The position numbers and the translations under genes are program-made. 64,000 nucleotides of DNA from Axinella damicornis. Its lineage: Eukaryota > Porifera > Demospongiae > Axinellida > Axinellidae. Position 1 is the first letter of the stretch. The number at the start of each line of letters is the position of its first letter. This document shows positions 55,801 through 64,000 of the stretch, piece after piece. Location of the stretch: the NCBI GenBank assembly GCA_963931865.1, contig OZ007511.1:2471836-2535835 (forward strand), in the 5' to 3' direction. The notes beneath the pieces are model-generated. The model worked only from the letters and a program-made list of their open reading frames with translations. It ran no database searches and was not told the DNA's origin.

Positions 55801-58800
55801 CAATTGCAGAGAGAGTCATGGGTTCACTGTTCTCAAATAACTATTAGCTACACCAATTAATGCTGCTAAAAAATGACTTAAACAATGAATCAGACGCCTC
55901 AGAATCGATCACATGACACACTTTTCAAAGATCAACGGCTATTTCGGGTCAGTGAGTTGCACTAAGTAGTTTAGATACCAGTTTGCAGTGCATTACGGGC
56001 TTTAGTGCACTCGGGCAATCTAGTTAACGGTCTCGGGCGGATAATGCACTCGCCTTTGGCTCGTGCATTATCTCACCCTCGACTGTTAACTAGATTGCCC
56101 TCGTGCATTAAAACCTGTAATGCACTGCAAACTGGTATTTAAATATTACGTGACTCACCATCATTGTCAAGGATTAGTACTTGTAGATTTGGAAAGCAAT
56201 CACGACCATTGAATCGGAACATGGGATCAGCATCACAGTTGAATTCAGGATTATTTGGTACAGTTGGATCAGGATCAGAAGACAGCTGGAAGATCTCTGT
56301 GTTCTCTGGTATACTGTCCTCAAATATCTGGTAAGCAAGCACAGTGTCATTATCTGCAGGTGTCAGTCTCACAGAGATAACATTTGTAGACCCAAGTCTA
56401 AAATCCGCAGGTTGTGTTGGAAAAGCTGTTGCAGGTTCCCCAACTCCTTGTATTCGTGGAGTACTAATCTGAATTCGAATATCAAATGTTTGCTCTGACT
56501 GATGATCTTTTTCAAGGATTGCCGTGAAAGTTGCTTGTGATTCATTGTGTTCAACTCTTGCTTGTCTAAATCCAATTTCAATAGCTAGTGGAGGGAGAAC
56601 AGAAACAGCAATTACAATTAACACAGAATAGTAACTAGGAATATGCGTATGCACAGAGAATTAATGCCTTGCACACGCGAACAGAATTAGTAGGCATGGC
56701 CTCGTGTAGTAGGCTAGTCGAGTCAGAAGATGTTGTAAGAAGATGATGGCAAAGTGCTCTTCTCCAAGTGCTGAAACCCATACATGTAGCTACTTGCTAT
56801 GGGGCATTTGCCACGTTTTGTGCACCTAGTCCTGATTATTTATTCACAGCCTGGTAAGTATATTCATAAAGCAGTCACGAAACCCATAATCATTTTGTAC
56901 ACCATCCTAGTGATATAAATAGCAGTGCATGTGCTTATGTAGTAAGGACGGCATCAAAGTATGACGGATATACGTACAAACGTGATGTGACCACACTGCA
57001 CGATTAGTTACCTCGCGCTAAGGCACTCGGAAATTATAATCTCGAGGGATTTTGTGCCTTACACACAGTAAGTTGATATTTTAAATCCTGATATCAGTGG
57101 AAGACATGGAGAGACTACACCAGTTATTCAGGCAAGGTAACTCAGTTTCAAGGCTCAACATTCAGCTATTATGACCTCGTCAGGAATTTGAATGCTACTT
57201 TGGGTCAAGGTCAGTCCAGTAATCCAGTGAACAGTTCAGCCACATGCATCTTGAACTTCTTGGTTCACTGGAGCGATAGCTTGCAATTGACAGCTAGCCT
57301 TTCAAGGCTGGAAGTCCATCTCTTGAGTGAAATTAGCGAAACAGAGCCGTGAGAGTTGTGGAGCAATGCAAAGCATGGCCAAAGTACGTGTGTTCGTTAC
57401 CCTCACTTGTTACAAACCAAACTTCACTTGTTACTTTGCAAACATATTTCCCGATGTACAGTATAGCTGAGAGGATGGAGCTTTAGACCTCAGAACACTG
57501 ACACACTTGATCGTTGCAATTAGCAACTGCATGAAACAAATTACAGCATTTTTTTGCTATACTTCAAGTGGCACTTACGGTCACTCCGAGGAATCCTACA
57601 CACAGTAGTTTGAGTGGTGAACGCCACTGGATTGGTGAATGTTCCATTAACACTCAAAACCACAACAAACTCTTCTTCTGCTTCGTTTATCTCATCATCA
57701 ACAATGGGAATCGTTGCAATCACAGCTTCTGTTTCTGCCATCATTGTAACCTCAAATGGTTGTGCATCATTGAAGTCCATCCCTGCATGAAGAGACAAAT
57801 GTGTACTATTGTACAGTGAGAATTTTCTTCAGGGACAAATCTAGTTTCATGTGTTTCAGAAAATTTGTGAATGCCAAATGGAGTAAAATAAAGTTCATGA
57901 TACCTGGCCTTGATCTTATCACTTAGCGTAAGGTTACGGGATACAGGTTTACTATTGCGCATGTGTGGTGCTGCGCTTGTGGATTGCAGTCAACAGTAGA
58001 GTGTGTATGTAACTTTTGTTGCCACTGTCCACGTTAGTATGTTATATTCAGGCGCTAAGATTATACGTATCAGCTAGAAGGTACATATTACTTAGTAGGT
58101 AGGAGTAGTCAAAATCTGCAAAAGTTCGTGGCCGAAATGCAATGACACAACGTTTCGACCTTGAGGAAGACCTACCCAGGTCCAGGTAGGTTTTCCTCAA
58201 GGTGTACCTTGGTACACCTTGAGGAAGACCTACCCAGGTCGAAACATTGTGTCATTAGCATCTCGGTCACGAGATTCTGACTACTACTACCTGCTATGCA
58301 CTATTGACCTAGTAGTCGAGTTCAGCAAGCCAGTCGTTGTTCGGCCCGCTCCCCCCTACTGTACTCATATTACTGTCGTTTTTGTTGCATATCTCTAGCT
58401 AGTTCCTGCACAGAGGGATTTGTACGTTAATATTAATGAGCGCCTGGTATCCTGCAACCTTAAGGTACATGTACGTAGGGTCCTCTTTGCCTCTGCTGCT
58501 ACCTCTTGTTGTCAAGCACTAGCACAGCTGAGATTGGTAATCTTTAACCAAGGCTGTAAACAGTAGTCTAGTGGATTAGAGATACGTGGTGTGGAAGGAT
58601 ACTTAGACTTTGCCATGGTTCCACAAAAATCTAATCGATAGGTTTGGCAGGCAACCTGTGCACCAGCATGTGACTGCCCATCATTGCACTTCTCTCTGCA
58701 AAATTGTAGTTAGTCCCAGAATAAACAGGTGTGTAGTTTCCTGCCAGACACTGACGGCTTGTGTATGCACAGCATTGCCATGGTAACATGTAACTGTTAG

Positions 58801-61800
58801 TGCATATGCACTCATCAACAATGAGCCCTGATTTAGTCCTGATCATCATAATGGCTGAGAATTATCTTTTTCAGATGGATGGGAGAGTTCAGCAGTTCTT
58901 CAACTGTTCTTTACCAACTTAGAGATCAGTTTTATAGCTTGTAATTACCCTAGATAAGATTCCCATTGGTTTTCATGCTCAAAACTTCACACAGAACTGC
59001 ACACAGCCATGCTTTCCACATTCGCGACTCTGACCACACCCACTCATTAACGAGTACATGAGATGCTCGGGCAATGGAAGCTGAAAAATCAGCCTTGAAC
59101 ACTGGAATTCGAGGCTATCAGAGAATGCGATAGTGTTCTCTATTTAGGGATGGCCAAGGAAATTTCGAATTTACCATACTGATGCAGTAGCAGGAAAACG
59201 ACTAAAGAAGCTACAAAGGCCCAAACCAAGCATGCAGACAGAATGACACAAAAGCACTCGCAAACGTACCTTAGAGTACGCAGGAGTCGAGAAACAAGTC
59301 GCTGAACAAGTCCGATTTCGTCATCTTCTTTCTTCTTCTTTCTTCTTTCTCATAGTCAAGCATAGCTCACCAATGGAAGGAGTTCTTGAGCTCATTTACG
59401 CACAGAACAACACCGCTTTAGCCGCAGTAGAATCCTTTCGTCGGCATGTCTGCATACTGGCAACAGCGGCGATTCTGGCTTACGTATCCCCACTTTCTGG
59501 GTACCCCACTTTCTTGTATTAGTCTTTGTACTAACCATTGATCTTATCATAACAAGTGTAACAAGTGAGTCTTTAAAAGACTTGATGTGTCTCGGCACGA
59601 CTTGGTATCAGCTATATAGAATCATGCAGAGGACATGGCAGCTGCTTAACCCTTTATTATGACTGCAAAACCTGTTAGCTATGAGACTTTCAGCTTAAGT
59701 GAGCATCAATATCCTTGGAGGTTCTGTGTGAGCAAGGGGTGGGTCAGGAATGTTCACCCAAAGAGTGAAAGCAGGATGGTCGTGTCTGGGCTTGATGTTT
59801 AGTCAACACCTTGGCCAATTCTTTCAGCACTTATCTATATAGCTATAGCTAGCTAGCTAGAGCTGAGTGAGTTAGTATGCACTTGAGTGCAGCACACTGG
59901 ATGAGTGAGTATTCATCGTCCTGAATTAAGTATTATAGCTACGTAGCAGCAGTCTTGGTAAGAGGATTCATGAGCAGCCATGCAAACCCATAATCACTTT
60001 TGAAGACCTACTTGCAGGCTATAAATACGTTTGACACCCTATTAAGAGTGTAGAGCATGCAGCACTTGCGCAGGCGCATTGCGAAAAGCGACGTACGTAC
60101 GTACCACGTACGTACGTACGTACCTACGCATCCAGCACTGTGTCTCGGCACTTCGGTGCCGAGACAAAAAACATTGGAGATGTAGGGATAGCAGAACAGC
60201 AAAAAGTAAGAAAACAAGCAGGGATGATGGCATAAAACAGTTCAGTATACAACACCATCTTACATACTTTCCATATGTATGAGAAAAGTATGTAGGGGGT
60301 TGTATACTGAACTGTTTTATGCCATCATCCCTGCTTGTTTTCTTACTTTTTGCTGTTCTGCTATCCCTACATCTCCATACATTTTTTATGTTTTTTACAC
60401 TTGTTTACCTCATTTTTGTAGCAGCATACTTGATAGCGTTCACTCCGCACACAGTACACAATTTTGAGTTCAAAGCTCAAAGTTGCTCTACGCATGCGCA
60501 CATACGAAGAAAATGGCGTCGCACATGAAGCCATGGTTATTGAGTGGGCAGTTTCAAGCGCCTCGTGAGACTTCGAAGTTGTCAAAAAGCGATGGGGTCG
60601 TGCACTGCTCAGTGTAAAATGCTGCTGTTTTGTGCAAACACCGTCGTGAGGGAGTCAGCCAAATTTGAACTAGCCCGTCTGAAGAAAGAAAGAAGAAGAA
60701 GAAGGAGAAAACCGATTTTGGCGGTTTGGCGGTTTGGCGACTTTTTGGCGCGGTACTTTCGCGACGGTTGTTCACGACACTAGGAGTCTTCTTGGCCAGG
60801 AAAACACTCGAAGATGAATAGTAAGTTGTCCTAAAGGCGTATTTGCTGCCCGTTTTTGAGATTTAGAAAGATTTTTTTGTATTAGCTTATATTGTGTGTA
60901 CGTTGTATCCCTACATATAGAGTCTACCAACTCTATGATATTATCATTTCTCTGCACATATATATAATACTGAAACCATCTTGAATCAATGTTTCATCTG
61001 ATTTGATCTCAACTTGCATGAAAAACAAAGTAAAATTCATGGAGCATCAAAGCCTGCTCAGTGCCCCAGTGGACGATCCACGTCCATATCACTGCCACCA
61101 TGAATTACATGTGCTTTCCTTTCTTCACATGGTAATTAAGTAACAATGTCTTAAAATCTGACATCAGGGTACCCTTACAGTGGTACCATGACTAATAAGC
61201 TACGGATTTCATGCGCTCAAAAAAGTGCACAAACTAGGGGCAAAAAATTTTCCCCCTAAATTTCTAGGGGATTTAGTGATGGCCTGTCACATTCCATGCA
61301 CCTCACCAAAAACCTAAGAAACAAGAGGAAATGCCATTAACCAGTCTCAGTCCCATCCCATCCCTAAATTCTACATTTTTTAATAAATGGGATGGGACTG
61401 AGGCTGGTTAATGGCATTTCCTCTTGTTTCTTAGGTTTTTTGTGAGGTGCATGGAATGTGACAGGCCATCACTAGAAATTTTGAGGAAAATTTTTTTGCC
61501 CCTAGTATATATACAAGGTGAGAGGACTGTTTTCTAGGCCCATTTATGCTTAAAACTCTAGAAATGGCCACCTGGCTCCAACCCAGCATGGCTAAGCCCA
61601 GACGCGGCCATGCTGTTTGCACCCTTTGGGTGCACCCCCCACCTCCCCATGTCCCGCCCTTTCTGCTGACACAGAACCTAAGTCCCAAGGACATTGCTAG
61701 ACGTGACATCATGAAGCTGAACGTCTCATGACGGGTTTTGCAGTCATTGGTTGGTAAAGGGTTAATGTTAATGGACTCAGGGAGTGTCAATACAGGTACA

Positions 61801-62028
61801 TATTCTCACTTGAAGCATTGGCTCCTCTGAGTGTTGCTGTGGGGGGTGGACCACTGGCATCAGCATTTTCAGGGAGTGTTCGAGGGATGAGTTGAAATGT
61901 TACGTTGTTTTCAATTGTGGTACGATCAAGTCTAATAGTCATCCTACATGGTGCGTTTGGTAGTGTTGATCGCCGATCTGGACCTTCATTTCCTGAATAA
62001 TCTTCCTCTTCAAACCCTAATGACAAAA
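46096..62028 (-). CDS. AF-B: second aggregation factor-like gene, 3' part (3 Calx-beta, PTTQP linker, ITIH-C/Wreath-like)
   Basis: Seven exons join in phase 1 throughout: 61810-62028, 57579-57782, 56159-56584, 51143-51298, 50811-51074, 47043-47744, 46096-46415 (stop TAA), giving 763 residues in the window. Calx-beta units are LGFEEEDYSGNEG + PIVDDEINEAEEEFVVVL (two exons), IGFRQARVEHNESQATF to VLILDND (one exon), and VVGYVETLVELDESDG + IYDDDIPEGVEELTITL (two exons). The exon at 47043 opens with about ten PTTQP repeats, then VTGDPLMTVP and the C-terminal module; the last exon ends FGHFEDDR-like (YGHFEDDRCTP). There is no VWD. The first exon seen starts in phase 1, so upstream exons exist, probably past 64000. 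Head-to-tail placement with AF-A supports an AF gene cluster. Confidence 0.8.
46590..47020. repeat. Interspersed element with ATATACGG end, copy 2
   Basis: Reverse-complement relative of 28708-29165. It fills most of the last AF-B intron and ends in CCGATATACGGTATTC. Confidence 0.75.
47587..47745 (-). repeat. Coding minisatellite for the PTTQP linker of AF-B
   Basis: 15-bp units (plus strand GGTTGGGTGGTTGGC) encode repeats of PTTQP in the frame of the exon. Thr-rich repeats are likely O-glycosylated. The array ends about 10 residues before the GDP motif. Confidence 0.9.
47806..47970. repeat. ~43-bp tandem repeat, four copies
   Basis: Units TACACAGTCTAGCACCACTA then CCCTATATGGCTATATGGTT. Nearly identical copies in the AF-B intron upstream of the linker exon. 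Confidence 0.95.
48733..49300. repeat. Interspersed element with GGGGCGAGCGTGAGCGAGCC end
   Basis: Matches in reverse complement 62280-62560 plus 63190-63318 (CACTAGCGTGACTTCATTG, AGCGAATTTCCCTTGCACGT, GTTAGCGTTAGC/GCTAACCTGACTCACAG). In the other copy a further element (62608-63192) interrupts it. The terminus also recurs at 50015-50045. Confidence 0.75.
51453..51752. mobile_element. MITE with CTAGGGCTGTGTGATAATCG end
   Basis: GCCTGGGCGATAATAGG at the left is an imperfect inverse of GATTATCACACAGCCCTAG at the right. The interior is rich in CGATAAT and ATTATCG. AF-B intron or spacer next to the 51143-51298 exon. Confidence 0.6.
52051..52927. mobile_element. CAGGGGCGTAAGAA element, 877 bp
   Basis: Ends CAGGGGCGTAAGAA and TTCTTACGCCAGTG are inverted and flanked by TCTCG on both sides (5-bp duplication). 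It contains a long poly-G/poly-C inverted tract near 52854-52910. No transposase frame. Confidence 0.7.
52552..52655. repeat. Foldback with CTTGGCGATTGATA arms
   Basis: CTTGGCGATTGATACAGCAT and a closing ATATCAATCGCCAAGG, with an inner GATTGATA/TATCAATCGCC pair. Nested in the 52051-52927 element. Confidence 0.6.
53340..53560. repeat. Interspersed repeat, uninterrupted relative of 17275-17760
   Basis: Shares CCAATTAACGCACATG, CAGCACGGTGAA and GTGAATGACAGCGATCA (reverse complement) with the plus-strand locus at 17574-17720, and the CAGGAGTGCAGTTGCCCCTC end. Confidence 0.7.
54779..55422. mobile_element. hAT-like element with CAGTGGCGGATCTAG ends
   Basis: CAGTGGCGGATCTAGGGGGG at 54864 and CTAGATCCGCCACTG at 55408-55422 are inverted; a second left end CACTGGCGGATCCAGGGG lies at 54779. 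The interior encodes no transposase. No clear target duplication. Confidence 0.6.
55673..55768. repeat. Foldback with TCTATCGAGCTAGAC arms
   Basis: AGTCTATCGAGCTAGACAAATT and AATTGGTCTAGCTCGATAGACT surround a ~50-base loop. Confidence 0.8.
55976..56141. repeat. Foldback directly downstream of the single-exon Calx-beta donor
   Basis: ATACCAGTTTGCAGTGCATTAC and GTAATGCACTGCAAACTGGTAT are near-perfect arms with inner pairs (CAATCTAGTTAACGGT). It starts about 18 bases from the donor at 56158. Confidence 0.85.
58133..58268. repeat. Foldback with AATGACACAACGTTTCGACC arm
   Basis: AATGACACAACGTTTCGACC and GGTCGAAACATTGTGTCATT face each other around repeats of CCTTGAGGAAGACCTACCCA. AF-B intron. Confidence 0.85.
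59110..61232. repeat. Composite repeat: copy 2 of the 43540 repeat interrupted by copy 2 of the 9468 repeat and a foldback
   Basis: 59110-59480 and 60880-61232 match parts of 43540-44504. Between them 59546-60169 matches 9468-10020, and 60176-60376 is a foldback (GGAGATGTAGGGATAGCAGA mirrored at the right). One arm of that foldback occurs alone at 50460-50545. The order of insertion is readable from this nesting. Confidence 0.8.
61233..61506. mobile_element. Palindromic MITE, 274 bp, copy 2
   Basis: Same arms as 44505-44787, with the same left neighbour sequence (AAAGTGCACAA), so both copies lie in copies of a larger repeat. Confidence 0.9.
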
Positions 62029-62123
62029 CTGAAGAAGAAATGCAATGTATTCATCCTCATGTATATGAAACATACATTGTCCCCCTCCTTCCTTGAATTC
62101 CCCCCTCCTTGATTGAATTCTCC

Positions 62124-62154
<31 letters not shown>

Positions 62155-62607
62155 ACACACACACCACTAGTGGAATGCAGGACATTGGAGGGCGGGACAT
62201 TGGAGGGCGAGCCTGAGCGAAGTGCATGCCACATGCAGGACATGCAAGGAGCATGCAGTTGCATTCACATGACTGTCATCAGAATGTGACTGGGCAATGA
62301 GCATAGTATACGTAGGCCACACAAATTATGACACTATACATACATTTGTGCACATCACAGCAACTGTGAGTCAGGTTAGCGTTAGCTGAAGCTGTCTAGC
62401 AGGTACGTCACCGGCTACGGCGGTAGGTCCACGAGCTCCGTCTTCGTTGTCGCCACCGCATACCGAGGAGGGAGAATGTTCATGGTTCACTTATGCTCTA
62501 GCCAATGAATAGTTAGGTTCATGAGTGGTCTCCGTCTTTGTTGTTGCCATCGTCCATCGAACAGGTAGACTGTTCACTATCCTTGCATAGAGGGTTTGTT
62601 GAATTTG

Positions 62608-63192
62608 AATACCGTATAGCGGGAAATTTTCGTACGGTGCTAATTTTCGTATAATTCCGTATGAAGCCTCGAGATACGAAAATAAAAACCGCGAAAATTT
62701 AAGCCGTCGAAATTTTAACGTCAAATTTTGAACGGGCAATCGAACACATAAGCGGCGAGCAAGCAATGGCGTTTGTAACGGTATTTCTGGCGTTCGAACG
62801 GCCTTCCAGACTCCAGTGACTGTCAGACAGTAAGCCAAGTTCATTCAGAGCAGCAACGATCGGCGTAGCCTCGTTCCAATTACCGAGCGCCTGGGAACGA
62901 GGCTACGATCGGCGAGTATGCCGCCAACCAGGTAGCTAATCGTCATTTCTCGCCAACAGCAGAGGCCCAGATATCAGCACTGTAGACGTGGTACTCTCTC
63001 ACCATTGTGCATTGCCTCCACCGAAAACAGAAAACGACACCGTACCATCGATACGTTACGTACATGTAACGATAGGGGGCGTGGCAATATGCAGCGCATA
63101 CGAAAATTAAAATATGAAAATTTCTGCTGAAGGCATTTCAGCCGTTTATACGAAAATTTGCACTTACGAAAATATCCCACTATACGGTACTA
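62608..63192. mobile_element. Element with TACCGTATAGCGGG ends
   Basis: ATACCGTATAGCGGGAAATTTTCG and CGAAAATATCCCACTATACGGTA are inverted ends, with many internal CGAAAATTT motifs. It is inserted in an older repeat related to 48733-49300 and itself contains the 40-bp foldback at 62866. Confidence 0.8.
62866..62905. mobile_element. Minimal MULE-like foldback, 40 bp
   Basis: TAGCCTCGTTCCAATTACCG to GAGCGCCTGGGAACGAGGCTA, flanked by the exact 9-bp duplication CGATCGGCG (62857-62865 and 62906-62914). Confidence 0.9.
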
Positions 63193-63782
63193 TTGTGCAC
63201 GTGCAAGTGAATTCGCTAATTTAAAATTTACGGTAGGCCTAAGTGCAAGATCCAACCAAACATCAAACATACACACGCACTGTGCAATGAAGTCACGCTA
63301 GTGTGGGGATCGCCCCAATAAAACCCTAATGGAGGTGTGGAGGGCTAAGTATAAAGTAACAGTACCATCTACACAGGAAAGACTGCCTGTAGATACGGGA
63401 CTGGGCAGCCACCGTAAACAACCATGTCAACACCGTCCGCCCGCCCGTTCGAGTCCGCGGAGAGACAACTTGAACGTTCGTATTTGGCCTCCTCAGCAAT
63501 TCTCAGGTGTAGAGGTGTGGTCTATGCAGGAAATAACATAGTATTCCAAAAGTGAAGTAGTCTCACTACGGATTCGAACGGGCGGGCCGACGGTGCAATC
63601 ACGGAGCAACTTTGACAATGATGGTGCCATTCTTGTCCCGTATTTACAGGTAGCTTTTCCTGTGCTAATTGTGACAAAGAAACTCAATGCAGGCCACCCT
63701 TGCCCTGCTTCTTACAGGGCAGTTGCCAGAATTAGTCTGGGAAAGTGTTCAGTAAGGAAACCTTTGGAGAAATTGGTTATTG

Positions 63783-63927
63783 GACTTTGACGGTAGTTCG
63801 CAAACAAATTTTATTCTGCACCGTTTGGATCACCGTCTTGTGATCTTCTTCAGGCATGAAGATCACAAGACAGTGATCGAAACGTTGCAAAATAAAATTT
63901 GTTTGCAAACTACCGTCAAAGTCCTAG
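63783..63927. repeat. Hairpin element with GACTTTGACGGTAGTT arms
   Basis: GGACTTTGACGGTAGTTCGC is mirrored by GCAAACTACCGTCAAAGTCC; inner arms GATCACCGTCTTGTGATCTT and its complement complete a ~70-bp stem. Confidence 0.9.
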
Positions 63928-64000
63928 AACCAATTTCTATAGAATAATGAAACCTTTGGAGTTTACTGAATGTAGGATTTCCAGTTTCCAGGCAGTTTCG

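Larger units (their letters stand above)
62029..64000. other. Right end of window: AF-B intron, repeats only
   Basis: Poly-C/CA tract at 62123-62163, then the interrupted 62280-63318 element, a foldback with CCGTCCGCCCGCCCGTTCGA arms (63437-63590) and the 63783-63927 hairpin. No further Calx-beta or signal-peptide exon was recognised. Confidence 0.6.

Noticed and set aside
60544..60783. Arg/Lys-rich 79-codon frame
   Set aside because: No recognisable domain, no splice support, in a repeat-filled AF-B intron.

Overview
The window looks like a marine sponge (demosponge) genome fragment. The main reason is that the minus strand carries two multi-exon genes with the architecture of sponge aggregation factor (AF) core proteins: Calx-beta repeats, a VWD domain in one of them, and a shared C-terminal module. 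All genes have spliceosomal introns, and the DNA between and inside them is saturated with minisatellites, simple repeats and small inverted-repeat transposons. No bacterial genes, rRNA genes or CRISPR arrays were seen.

Layout. (1) 80-2080, plus: 3' part of a PCSK7-like proprotein convertase (end of the S8 domain plus P domain), running into a 200-base N gap (2163-2362). (2) 2381-3979, plus: last three exons of an SV2-like major facilitator transporter. (3) 4752-16721, plus: a complete eight-exon gene for a 389-residue charged coiled-coil protein made of about five ~60-residue repeats; its 6.9-kb first intron holds two large minisatellites. (4) 16722-23854: a 7-kb gene-free stretch full of MITEs, foldback elements and a possible SINE. 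(5) 42125-23855, minus: a complete 18-exon AF-like gene (AF-A). I traced every exon junction; the coding length is 4203 nt (1400 aa): signal peptide, cysteine-rich N-terminus, six Calx-beta repeats, VWD, then the C-terminal module. (6) 42126-46095: intergenic, repeat-rich. (7) 62028-46096, minus: the 3' seven exons of a second AF-like gene (AF-B) with three Calx-beta repeats, a PTTQP-rich linker and the same C-terminal module but no VWD; its 5' end is not seen and probably lies beyond the right edge.

Biology. AF core proteins build the extracellular proteoglycan that makes sponge cells adhere species-specifically, with Calx-beta repeats giving calcium dependence. The two genes sit head to tail as expected for a cluster. 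Their shared C-terminal module aligns by eye along its length with the C-terminal domain of inter-alpha-trypsin inhibitor heavy chains (ITIH), including the Asp-Pro site at which ITIH chains are cleaved and ester-linked to glycosaminoglycan. This suggests a testable maturation mechanism for the sponge adhesion proteoglycan.

Genome structure. Three tandem arrays in AF-A introns are built from units that contain a copy of the adjoining real splice junction. Simple repeats (CCCT, CA) repeatedly serve as the polypyrimidine tract of 3' splice sites. A family of foldback elements with TAGYCTCG ends and 9-bp target duplications occurs at least eight times, some only 34-53 bp long.

Exon boundaries are read by eye from splice signals and reading frame; there are no transcript data or database searches behind them.
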